From: Cephalotus follicularis
Lineage: Eukaryota; Streptophyta; Magnoliopsida; Oxalidales; Cephalotaceae
Assembly: GCA_001972305.1 (NCBI GenBank)
Contig: BDDD01002113.1
Span: 66,225 to 130,224 of the forward strand
Direction: 5' to 3'
Length of the DNA stretch: 64,000 bases
Notes under the pieces: model-generated
What the model saw: the letters and a program-made list of their open reading frames with translations, nothing else
Told to the model about the DNA's origin: nothing
Databases searched by the model: none
Part shown: one piece after another, positions 36,037 to 45,889 of the stretch
How positions within the stretch are numbered: the stretch's first letter is position 1
How the letters are laid out: each line of letters begins with the position of its first letter
Program-made: the position numbers and the translations under genes

Positions 36037-37217
36037 TTAAAGGAGATCCAACATGGCATTAATCTCAATAGTGTCTGAATCTGCCTCACAATAGTCGTCA
36101 ACAAAACTTTGAGGATATGTCCTATCTATCCTATCTATGGCAAAACAAACTTCCTCATCTTGCGGTCCTAGGGCTGCATTGAAGATGTTTATTCTCAATT
36201 TCTTATCACCAAAGGATATGTCCATAGCTCCAGATCGACAATTTATGCAAGCATTTGCTGTGGCTAAGAAAGGACGACCTAAGATAATCGAATGTGGTTT
36301 CCCAATCGCAGGTGTTTCCATATCAAGCACAAGGAAATCCACTGGAAAATAAAGCTCGTCTACTTTTACTAGCACATCCTCAATGAATCCCTTCGAAATT
36401 TTCAAAGATCTATCAGCAAGTTGAAGGGTTACCTCAGCGGGTTTCAATTCTCCAAATCCGAAATGATCATAAACTGAGCTAGGGAGGATGTTAACGCTGC
36501 CCCCTAAATCTAAGATTGCTCTATCTATGAGTAAATTTCCAATCTTACACGATATCAGAGGAGCTCCAGGATCTTTTAGTTTAGGTGGCAACTTGTTAGA
36601 AAGCACTGCGCTCACCTGCTCTGTGAGATGGACCATTTTTGGAATGTACGTTTTCAGCTTACGCTTCGTGGTGCATAAGTCCTTTAAGAACTTCGCATAA
36701 GCTGGAACTTGTCGTATCGCATCTAAGAGAGGAAGGTTGATTTTGACTTGTTTGAATAGTTCCATCATCTCATCCATTCTTGCTAACTTTTTACCAAACA
36801 GAGGAACTAAAGACGGAGATCGCAAACACTCGGGGAAAGGTGCTTTAGGTGTGGCAAAGGTAATGTCTTTTTCCTTCCCCTTTTGTTCACTTTCTTTAGA
36901 CGTGGATGCTTTAGTGACTTCCATTTCAGATTGGTCAACGGTCTCTTTCTCACCACTCTCGGAGGACACACTTTCTTCAGGATTCTTTTGATGAATCAGA
37001 TTAGGATTTGATATAGTTTCTTGCATTCCTTCGATTACTCGACCACTTCTCAAGGTAGTAATTTCTTGGGCTTGTTCTACGTAGGAACACTGTCCAGCCT
37101 GATTTCTCGGATTGCCTACCACTTGACTGGGCATGTAGCCTTCTTCTCTCTTCCTCATCATATCATCTAGCTGTCCTATTTGCATTTCCGATTTGGAGAT
37201 GGATTGGGTATGGGAGT
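36037..37217 (-). pseudogene. pol: Athila-like gag C-terminus and protease
   Basis: From [12 protein letters not shown] through [13 protein letters not shown] to the protease: [25 protein letters not shown] lead, then [20 protein letters not shown] with D-L-G-G (family D-L-G-A/S) and [15 protein letters not shown]. This is the Athila/Tat (Ogre-like) protease, not the chromovirus type. The open frame appears to run to 37593, but residues before 37217 belong to the Ty3 relic. This part alone is open and ends at a stop at 36037; the frame relation to 35845 is shifted. Confidence 0.87.
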
Positions 37218-37222
37218 GGATG

Positions 37223-38608
37223 TGTAGCGACCCCGACCCGAGTCCACTATTGTTGTAGGCAAACTCAATCAGAGTAACATGTTGTTCCCAATTACCTTGG
37301 AAATCTATAACACAAGCACGTAACATGTCTTCCAAAGTTTGTATAGTCCGTTCTGATTGCCCGTCTGTTTGCGGATGGTACGCCGTACTGAAATTCAACC
37401 TTGTACCCAAAGCATTCTGTAAACTTTTCCAAAAGCGTGACGTGAAACGGGGATCTCGATCCGAAACGATAGATACGGGTACACCATGTAATCTGATGAT
37501 CTCTTGTTCATAAATCCTCGCTAGTTGACTCAATGAATGACTGTCCTTGATCGGTAGAAAATGAGCTGACTTCGTTAATCGATCCACAATCACCCATATT
37601 GCATTATTTCCTTGGCAGTCCTGTCACGAAGTCCATACTAATATGCTCCCACTTCCATTCTGGTATGGGAAGTGACTGTAAGGTTCCTTTCGGTAACTGA
37701 TGCTCAGCTTTCACTTGTTGACAAACTAGACATCTTGACACAAAGTCCGCAATTTCTCTTTTCATATTATTCCACCAATAGAGATCTCGCAAATCTCTAT
37801 ACATCTTTGTACTTCCAGGGTGTACAGAGAAATTTGAACTATGTGCTTCCATCATCAGTTCCTCTTTTAATTCTGCTTGAGCTGGAACGCATAACCTTGT
37901 ATCAAATCTCAATACGTTGTCGGCTCCCAAGTTGAAGAGCGATACTTTTCCATTCTTTACTCCCTCTGCTATTTCCTTAAATTCCAAGTCCTCCAACTGA
38001 CTTTGCTTTATTCTCTCAACTAGAGAAGGTTGTGCTATGACTTGAAATAGGGAAGCTCCTTCTTCTTGTCTTATCACTTCCAAGTTCATCCGTTGGAAAT
38101 CTCTTATCAAATCTTCCTGTGTAGTGATCATCATTGCCAAGTTCCCCGTACTTTTTCGACTTAAGGCGTCTGCCACCACATTCGCTTTACCCGGATGGTA
38201 TTGAATGGTGCAATCATAATCTTTGATAAGCTCTAACCATCTCCTTTGCCTCATGTTTAACTCCTTTTGGGTGAAAATATATTTGAGGCTTTTGTGGTCG
38301 GTGAAGATTTCACACTTCGCTTCATATAGATAGTGTCTCCAAATCTTCAGCGCGAAGATAACTGCGGCTAATTCCAAATCATGTGTAGGATAATTCTGTT
38401 CATGTGGTTTAAGCTGTCTGGAAGCATAGGCGATCACTTTTCCTTGTTGCATCAGCACGCAACCAAGTCCTTTGTGAGATGCATCACTATACACCACAAA
38501 ACTTTCTGATTCCGTTGGTAATGCTAATATCGGGGCATTCATCAGTCTGCCGATAAACACAATAGCAATCATATATAATATCTTACATGGAAAATTTGGG
38601 TCCTTACA
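37223..38608 (-). mobile_element. Gutted Ty3 relic: LTR tips around RNase H-integrase
   Basis: TSDs GGATG (37218-37222, 38609-38613). On minus it begins with about 61 bases of an LTR start (TGTAAGGACCC..., resembling family A), jumps into RNase H and integrase, then into about 27 bases of an LTR end (...GGGGTCGCTACA). So both element tips and the target duplication survive, but most of both LTRs, gag, protease, RT and the rest of integrase are gone. Total 1386 bases. Confidence 0.87.
37250..38545 (-). pseudogene. pol: RNase H and integrase of the Ty3 relic
   Basis: Starts at [20 protein letters not shown] and gives a complete-looking RNase H ([40 protein letters not shown]: all four acidic sites visible). 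Integrase follows: zinc-binding [15 protein letters not shown] and [12 protein letters not shown], the first Asp in SMDFVTGLP, the second in [10 protein letters not shown], and Glu in [10 protein letters not shown] shift near 37600 divides two frames. It stops after FAYNNS where the LTR tip begins. Domains are better kept than in the surrounding elements. Confidence 0.9.
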
Positions 38609-38613
38609 GGATG

Positions 38614-39803
38614 ATCTGATCATATTTCTGGCTGTTCTTGTTGATCCCATCTAACGCAAATAGTACCTTATCCAATTTATTTTCATTTGACAAGGGCACT
38701 TGAGGTGGAAAATTCGATTGTTGCACATCCCTATAGGTATTCTGATAAGGGAAGGAATTGTCTTGCCTATACGGGAGATTCTGGCTAGTATTAGGCTGCT
38801 TCCATGAAAAATTGGGGTAATTCCTCCATCACGGGTTATACGTGTTGGAATATGGATCATTCCCCGGCCTAGAGAATCCTTGTATTGCTTGTGCTTATTC
38901 TTGAATAAAATCCGGATAATGCACAGCAAGCGGGCAATCACTCATATAATGTGTTGGGCTGACACATAAAGTGCAAGCCTCATGTGCAATGGAAGTCTGA
39001 GTAGATTGCGTAGGAAGCGTTCCTATGGTAAGCACTTTATCTAATTTCTGAGATAGGATGTCCACCTTGGCATTGATAGTCTCAAATTGGCTAACCTCGT
39101 ATATGCCTCCCTTCTTTTGAGTACCCATTGCGGAGGACTCTACTCTGGATGATAAATGATGTAAAGAGTTCTCATTGAGGGACTCAAATAATTGCCAAGC
39201 CTCGCCCTCACTTTTATGTATGAATGTACCTCCACAAGAAGCATCCACCATCTACCTATTTTGTGCGGTTAGTCCATCGTAGAAGCATTGGACTAACTGC
39301 CATTTAGGAAGGGCATGATGGTGACATTTTCGAATGAGGTCCTTTAATCTTTCCCATGACTCGTGGAACTGCTCACCATCTTGTTGCAAAAAGCTAGTGA
39401 GAGCTCGTCTTATCTGGTTAGTTTGACCTATAGGAAAATATTTCTTGAGGAACTGTTGTTGTAATTGTGCCCACATGGTGATGATTACAGAGTCTAAGGA
39501 ATGTAACCATTGTTTAGCTCTATCTTTCAATGAGAATGGAAATAAGATCAACTTAAGGGCATCCTCCGACAAATTCTGAATTTTAAACGTGGAGCAAATC
39601 TCAATGAATTCATCCAAATGTTCGTACGGTTCCTCATTGGCGAGTCCATAAAAGGATGGTGACATCTGAATAATACTGGACTAAATCTCATATTGAGCAG
39701 CTTGGACAGCAGGCACCCTAATACACAAGGATGTGGTGTAAGCACCTGGCGTAAAGTGTTCACTTAAGGGCCGTCTTTGGGGCGCGTTCTGATTTTCACC
39801 CAT
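38614..39803 (-). pseudogene. gag: Athila-like gag
   Basis: Likely start ATG 39803 (MGENQNAPQRRPLSEHF). Capsid motifs of the Athila/Tat group follow: FYGLANEEPYEHLDEFIEIC, LFPFSLKDRAKQWL, FLKKYFPIGQTNQIRRALT, and CHHHALPKWQLVQCFYDGL. A zinc knuckle CTLCVSPTHYMSDC lies near 38930-38980. Stops near 39680 and 39252 in one frame and a shift near 38940 inactivate it. The longer reading up to 40043 crosses the PBS and LTR and is rejected as start. The frame continues past the relic at 37217. Confidence 0.9.
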
Positions 39804-39984
39804 TCTGTTATTCGCTCTAATACCGGCTAAAGTTCTTTCAATCTCTAGGTTGCAAGTAACCACTTCGGCATCTAATGATCGGCCGCATCTATCTACAATG
39901 AAAAAAGAAAATTTCCTAAGTTTTTTTCTTTTTTTTTTTTGAATAACTAAGCTCCCTAAGCTATTTTTATGACACTCACTACGC

Positions 39985-40002
39985 TCCCCGGAAACGGTGC
40001 CA
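39985..40002 (-). other. Athila-like primer binding site (tRNA-Asp type)
   Basis: Minus TGGCACCGTTTCCGGGGA, close to the TGGCGCCGTTGCCGGGGA site known for Athila-group elements (tRNA-Asp), six bases from the LTR end. Confidence 0.85.
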
Positions 40003-40008
40003 AAATTT

Positions 40009-40986
40009 TGATGGGTGTCGTTAGGCCGAATCAAAATTACCATAATCTAACAATTTAGCAAATCGAAGTAGGGATCGTTCCCACGAAGAGCTGAAAGGAG
40101 ATGCTATAAAAATAAATTGAGGATGCAACTAAACAAAAATAACGAATACGAAATTAATTTAATCTAAGTTAACAATGCAAATAAAATGAATTGAAAAGAG
40201 GGTTGGTTTTGAATTAAACTCATTTAATGAAAAACTAAACAATTCAAATTAAATATCTAACGTAAACTAACAAAATAAATAAATAAGAAAAGTAATATGA
40301 AACAGGAATCCCATAGATGTGAGAATCCCCGCATTATATATATATTCAAATTCATGGCACAAGTTTCAGTTTAGCGCAGAAAATTACCGAATTAACCTAG
40401 GTACAACCTATCCTGTCAAACCTTGATACTCTCAAAAGGCTGATTGGTTAAAGGGTGTCTTTGATTAACACAGCAAACTAGTGATTTAGCCTAGGTACAA
40501 CCTATCCTGTCACACCTTGATACTCTCAAAAGGTTGATTGGTTAAAGGCTATCATTGGTTCAATCACATTAAAAAGTATTGCATGTTGCGCATATATGCT
40601 GGGCTTTGCACGGAGAGACACGTGGCGCATAGCTTCAAATGATTCAACATTGATTTTCTTGCAATATCTCTTTATCAGAGCTTCAGAATGAGTCGGCCCA
40701 AGAACTAAAAGTGCTCCAAATACTTTTATGAACAAAATGAGCCCAATATTCAATATCTTCTGAGCTTTAAATTTTGACTTCTCTCGCTTAAATGGGTGCA
40801 CTCTTTAGCCGATTGTTGACTTCAAACCACTTTAACTCGAAAAGTAACGTTTTAGCTTCATTTTCTCTTTTTCCATAATAATAATCATAATACCTGAAAA
40901 TCAAATAAACACAACCACAGTAGTCTATTCTAAGCATAAAAATATAATAAATAAATCATTAAAAACACACATATTTATGTTTATCA
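40009..40986 (-). repeat. Athila-like 5' LTR (656-base deletion)
   Basis: Same ends as 32152-33785, but the segment equivalent to 32729-33384 is missing. The junction keeps one TGCATG, present at both sides of the segment in the intact LTR, suggesting a short-homology deletion. Confidence 0.92.
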
Positions 40987-40991
40987 AGTAC

Positions 40992-42200
40992 CAAGATGTA
41001 TCGAGATCTAAAGATGGACTATTGGTGGAACAATATGAAGAGAGAGATAGACGAGTACGTTGCTTGCTGTTTGACATGCCAACAGGTTAAAGCAAAACAT
41101 CAAAGACCGGCAGGATTGTTGCAACCATTGCCCGTGGCACAGTGGAAATGGGAACACATAATGATGGATTTCGTGACAGGACTGCCCAAAATGAGAAATA
41201 GACGTGATGCTATATGGGTGATTGTTGATCGCTTCACTAAATCAGCCCATTTTCTTGCGATCAAGACGAATTATTCTCTCACACGACTAGAAAATCTATA
41301 TGTTGATGAAATTGTGAGGCTCCATGGAGTACCAATCAGTATAGTGTCCGACAGAGACCCTCGTTTTACATCGCGGTTTTGGAAGAAACTGCAAGAAGCT
41401 TTTGGTACTCAGCTTAATTTCAGCACAGCTTTCCATCCCTAGACTGATGGATAGTCTGAGAGGACCATTCAGACTCTAGAAGACATGGTACGAGCATGTG
41501 TTTTGGATTGGGGAGGTAGCTAGGAAGATCATCTACTGTTAGTAGAGTTCTCGTATAACAACAGTTTTTATGCCAGTATTGGAATGGCACCGTTCGAGGA
41601 TCTCTATGGGCGGAAATGCTGAACCCCGATCTGTTGGTTTGAAGTAGGTGAACAGAGTCTGGTGGGATCTAAGCTTGTGTAAAACACAACTGAGAAGGCA
41701 AAGGTTATCAGGGAAAGACTTCTTACAGGACAAAGCAAACAGAAAAGCTATGCAGGCCATCGCAGGCGAGAGTTGGAGTTTACTGTAGGCGATCATGTAT
41801 TCCTTAAAGTCTCTCCGACTAAAGGAGTTATGAGGTTCAGCAAGAAAGGGAAATTAGCCCATCGATTTATAGGACCTTTTGAGATCCTTGAAAGAGTGGG
41901 TACTGTTGCTTATCAACTTGCCTTACCACCCAGCCTAGCAGATGTACACGATGTGTTTCATGTTTCAATGTTGCGAAAGTATCATACTGACCCTTCTCAT
42001 GTACTACAATGGGAACCTTTGGAGTTGAGACCGGATATGAGTTTCAAGGAGATACCTATCCAGATTCTCGACCGATGAATTAAGCAGCTAAGGAGCAAAA
42101 CCATTCCATTAGCAAAAGTTTTATAGCAATACCACGGAGTGGAAGCAGCTACTTGGGAAAGAGAAGATGATATACAGACTAAATACCCCCACTTATTCAC
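40992..42200 (+). pseudogene. pol: Tekay-like integrase and chromodomain-like tail
   Basis: Resumes as [19 protein letters not shown] with the Cys pair [13 protein letters not shown]. The catalytic triad is visible: D in [10 protein letters not shown] in [11 protein letters not shown] in [10 protein letters not shown]. Then VGDHVFLKVSPTKGVMRF, HDVFHVSMLRKY and a chromodomain-like end (PIQILDR...LRSKTIPLAKVL...AATWERED) as in Tekay/Del chromoviruses, where it targets integration to heterochromatin. At least six in-frame stops (two near 41440-41454, others near 41522, 41622, 41680, 42125), mostly explicable as C-to-T or G-to-A changes. Confidence 0.92.
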
Positions 42201-42232
42201 ATCCTAGGAAATCTCGGGACAAGATTTCTGTA

Positions 42233-42244
42233 AGGAGGGGAGGA
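42233..42244 (+). other. Tekay-like polypurine tract
   Basis: AAGGAGGGGAGGA directly before TGTAAGAG, preceded by GGGACAAGATTTC, the usual chromovirus 3' end. Confidence 0.9.
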
Positions 42245-44444
42245 TGTAAGAGCCCTAAATATTATAAAGTATTATTATTGGGCCTTGGAATTCCTTTATC
42301 TCCTTTGGGCCGAAATGGGGTAAGGTATTGAGTAATTTTGGGCTTGAGGAATTGTTTCTTCCTTGGGCCAGTTTTTGAAGTGATATGTAATTGGGCTCAA
42401 GAAGTAAGTGAAGAGAAAGAGGCCCAATGGTTGAAGTCGGAATAGGCGTGTTGAATGGCACAATTGGAGGAAGTCTGCCCAAGTAACAAGGAGAGGAGGA
42501 TTGATCCAATAGGAGGAGGTCGGCCCAAGACGTTAGACATGGCCTACACCCATTGGAATGGTATAAATAGTTCTGGAACCTTCTCTCATGTGTATAAAAG
42601 GGAATGAACACCTGGGAGACACGCTTTTTGGCATTTCTTGCATGCTTCCACTCGAAAGATCGAGAGAAAGGTGACAATGGTCGGAGATGGGGCCAGATGC
42701 TGGAAAAGGGAAGAAGAAGACAAGCAGGGGCCTTCCTCGGAAGAGTCCCTGCTCACATATATAAATACCATCTCCTGGAAGTGAAGAAATTGTACAAGAG
42801 AGTAGGAAGAGACTACTTGAAGCGTGTAACAGTCCTCAGCAAGGAAGGAGCCCAGAACTATGCGAGGAAGAAGACTTTCTCCGTTTCCAACCATCATCGA
42901 GGAAGGTTGCTTCATGTCCGAGTGCCTACTAGAATGTGTATTTGTGTGTGGTGTTGTTGTTGTTTTGTTTGATTGTTTGAATGTGTGTGTTGTTGTGTGT
43001 TTTTCTTGTGATTGTTTGTGTTTGTTAGACTAGGATTCTGCCCTTCTCTGTCGAAATTGATACCCGACCATGCCTCAGTGCTTGGAAAGCACTTAGAGAT
43101 GAAGTAAATGACTAGAGTGGCTACGTGTCTGACCTGAGCTAGTGCGTCCGAGGAAGACTATGCGTCCAACCAGCGCTAGTGTGTCCAGGGAAGATTACGC
43201 GTCCTACCAGTAAGGATCCATGTTGCCCGAGGAGCAACTACCCGAGGATCCATGTTGCCCGAGCAGCAACTACCCAAGGATCCATGATGCCCGATGAGCA
43301 ACTACCAGAGGATCCATGTTGCACGAGGAGCAATTACCCGAGGATCCTAACATGGCTTTCTCCTGCCATTCGTCGGAGGATCCCGACATGGTCTTCCTCT
43401 GCCAACCGCCCGAGGATCCCAACATGGTTCTCCTCTACCATGTATCTGAGGACAGTCAAGCCAAGTAAATGATAAAGTACTACGCCAGAGTAGCGCCAAG
43501 TCAGACTAAGGGTCCGAGGATAAGCAGAATTCCTCCTCTGCCAAAGGACATAGGACGAATGATGAAACTCTATAGTAGGTGAGCTTAATGAGCGAATCCA
43601 CATAGGAAGTGTCTCAAGTAGTGAATCCCTGTGAGGAGAATTCCGCCAAGTAGGTGAACCAAATGGGTGAATTCCGCTGGGCAGTTGATCCTCGAGTGAA
43701 CTAGCTAAAGGGTGAGCCTAAGGGTGAATTCCGCCGATAGCAGATGATCCCAAGGGTGACATCCACGAAGCAGGTGAGCAAAGGGTGAATTCCGCTAAGC
43801 AGGGGATCCCAAGAGTGAATTCCGCTGGTAGGTGAGCCCAGAAGTGAACCTTATAGATGCCCAGACCATAGGATACCGGACTTGACTCCTTTGCGTAATG
43901 TTTATGATTTGTATGGTTTGAGTAGAGTAGTCCGAGGTCCAAGGATGGCATAGGTATCATGATATCGTGGTCTGCTCTTATATTATGGTATGAGTGCATT
44001 CTTTTTCCTCTGCATCTTGTCCTCTACTTTTTTGTTGTTTTCTTGGTATGTGTCGAACATGTGGCTCCTACACAACCACTGGGTTGCTGACCCATTCTCT
44101 GTAATGGGTCGGGTTCAGGTACAGGCCTACGCATTGGCGGAGGATCCCAGCAGCAGCAAGGATAAAGAGAAGAGTAAGTCCTCCTCCTCGGCAGTGCGCT
44201 CCTGCAGTCGAATTTTACAAGCAATATTTATGTATTTGGTTTTAATAATCGGTCGGGCTGTGCTAGTGTTTTCTTATATGTATTATTTTGGAACTGGGTA
44301 TATATATATCCTACACATTAAATAAATGGTTTTGCATTCATTTTTTATTTGGCTGGTTTTTGCATAATGGAAATGGATAAGGAAAAATGTACGGATTGCC
44401 ACGTGTCGGATTGTGGGGCCCAACCCACGATTCGGGGCGTGACA
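42245..44444 (+). repeat. Tekay-like 3' LTR
   Basis: TGTAAGAGCCC...GGGGCGTGACA, aligned end to end with 18370-20614. TATA-like CATATATAAATACC near 42757-42770. Minisatellite with four 32-base units at 43213-43340 plus three longer units to about 43450, and GTGAATTCCGCT repeats at 43613-43855. Confidence 0.92.
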
Positions 44445-44449
44445 TTAAT

Positions 44450-45518
44450 ATTGTGACACTCACAATTATTCGATTAAATAGTTATTATCACATAAAAAAT
44501 ATTATCTTGAATATTTTGAATTAAAACTCTTTTAATTCTTTTCTTCCAAGATTAATTTATCAATTTAATATCGGGCATCCTACTGGTCGACATCGACATC
44601 TAGCAATGCATAACGACCCCCAGGTAATATGAATTATTTGCGAACCACTGTTTATAGGTACATGCACGCATAGTCGTTCCATTGAGAATGCTCTAATTAA
44701 ATCTCGGGTACAGATTATGTCAGACCCCAATAATTTAATCTTTAGCCTCGTGACTATCTTTTATTAGCCTAAATAATATTAGAGGTGCCCCTCTAATATT
44801 CAACCAGTGATATCACACTCTTGATATCGTGGCTAGCCAGGCCAGGCCTTTAATTACTAACGAAAATCATCATGAGCATAATCTTCTTTTACTAGAAGTG
44901 ATGGATTCATTATTACCAGTTCACATGCCTCCATACATAAGCGTACTATGTCCAACTAATGCATGTATACACTTCATAGAATATGTATTTAAGCATCATT
45001 AAAACACAACACCTTATGCACAATACATCCAGTGACGGCTCATGTCCAAGGACCACATGCACTGCTATAAAACTAGAATTCTATCTTACATGTAAGTAGA
45101 ACTCCATACAGATATTCTATCAACAGTCGCCTTTAGTGAACTCATAAAATGAGCACCCATGTAGTTGTCATAGCATCATCCGTGTGAGTGACTGTGTGAT
45201 CAGTCACCCTCTGCTTACTGATCTGACAGTACGTGCTGGTCTATCCGGATTGATCATGCCCTGAGTGTCAATCCTATGACCAGAAAGATTCGAAATAAAG
45301 TATACCGAGATTCCAATTATCACATCATGATCTCATCATGAACTTTGTTCTCTAAATTTATTCCAGAATCTTCATTTATAATTAATTAAGCATGTATTAA
45401 TGAAACGAACTCATAGTCATTGATAAAACATAAACATCTTTATTGAATTTATAAATCGTTTATACAAGATAAAGCAAATACAAGCTCGACACTGGCTCGC
45501 AGCACTTCATCTCTTTCA
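44450..45518 (-). repeat. Copia-1 5' LTR, start part
   Basis: Aligns with 4431-5499 of the 3' LTR. The LTR starts (minus) at 45518 as TGAAAGAGATGAAG where the other copy has TGTTAGAGATGAAG. The expected TSD is AACCC (45519-45523); its partner lies left of the window. Confidence 0.85.
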
Positions 45519-45746
45519 AACCCTTGTCAATACCAATGCATCCTTTGTAGGCATTGTGAGAGGAAGTGAGTGATAAACACAGGCTGTTTTCATTGTCTTC
45601 TTGCTGGCTTCACAAATTTCTGCCAAGAGCTGTAGCAGTTCAACTTGGAAGAGTATTTGAGGGAGTCTTCGCAAGCTTGAAGCGGCAAAGACGAAGGAGC
45701 CTACACCGAACAGTATAAACTCCATGTCTCCCTCTCTTGTTTCCAT
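45519..45746 (-). pseudogene. Unrecognised ORF fragment cut by Copia-1
   Basis: A minus-strand frame of about 76 residues starting METREGDMEFILFG, with a helical-looking, non-repetitive middle (ILFQVELLQLLAEICEASKK) and ending LTMPTKDALVLTRV. Its stop is made by the first bases of the Copia-1 LTR, so it was longer before insertion; the rest would lie left of the window. It does not resemble RT, RNase H or integrase, although it occupies the place where element 3 RT should follow protease. It may be a captured or underlying host gene fragment, or chance. I do not recognise the family. Confidence 0.4.
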
Positions 45747-45752
45747 GCTTGT

Positions 45753-45780
45753 GTGTCACCATTACATGCTATGGTGACAC
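45753..45780. other. Perfect 10-bp inverted repeat
   Basis: GTGTCACCAT, 8-base spacer, ATGGTGACAC. No terminator-like T run, no known element end. Confidence 0.6.
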
Positions 45781-45889
45781 CAATTCAACCATTGTGATGA
45801 TGTGGTGATCCTTGTGGCTTGTGGTTTTGCAAAGATGGACTAGTATTAAACTTGTTAAGGGTGTTTCTTCCGCTGTGTTATATGTTTTA

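Larger units (their letters stand above)
32152..40986 (-). mobile_element. Athila/Tat-like Ty3 element lacking RT, RNase H and integrase
   Basis: LTRs 32152-33785 (3') and 40009-40986 (5'), TSDs AGTAC (32147-32151, 40987-40991), tRNA-Asp-like PBS (39985-40002), a gag with capsid and zinc knuckle, and an Athila/Ogre-type protease. Instead of RT-RH-INT there is about 0.7 kb of other ORF sequence (35180-35845) and a 1.4-kb non-coding tail. It is therefore non-autonomous and contains a Ty3 relic at 37223-38608. Confidence 0.9.
18370..44444 (+). mobile_element. Tekay/Del-like Ty3 chromovirus (26 kb with nested insertions)
   Basis: LTRs 18370-20614 and 42245-44444 begin TGTAAGAGCCC and end GTGACA, with perfect TSDs TTAAT. 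Order: 5' LTR, PBS, gag, zinc knuckles, protease, RT, RNase H, integrase, chromodomain-like tail, PPT, 3' LTR. Gag is split by 20830-28720 and the integrase by 32152-40986; without these the element is about 9.3 kb, a normal chromovirus size. Stops in every domain and a changed RT active site make it non-functional. By eye the LTRs differ at about 5% in their first 230 bases, so it is not a recent insertion. Clade assignment rests on the integrase tail and PPT style. Confidence 0.92.
3880..45518 (-). mobile_element. Copia-1: Ty1/Copia retrotransposon, decayed and multiply invaded
   Basis: LTRs at 3880-5499 (3', truncated by family B) and 17658-18369 plus 44450-45518 (5', split by the Tekay-like insertion). 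The internal region holds, in minus-strand order: PBS (17641-17654), leader, gag (from 16161), zinc knuckle and protease, pre-integrase and integrase, RNase H, PPT (5500-5509). The gag-PR-INT-RT-RH order is that of Copia. The element cannot be autonomous: three solo LTRs interrupt the coding region, most of RT is missing, and the integrase lacks two catalytic positions. The right LTR starts TGAAAGAG rather than TGTTAGAG, a diverged end. Lineage within Copia is not assigned. Confidence 0.85.

Noticed and set aside
39804..40043. Gag start at 40043
   Set aside because: Reading crosses the LTR end and primer binding site; ATG 39803 fits the gag family.
42604..42972. 122-codon ORF in the Tekay-like 3' LTR
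   Set aside because: Antisense and sense frames are both open here, and the other LTR copy does not keep them.
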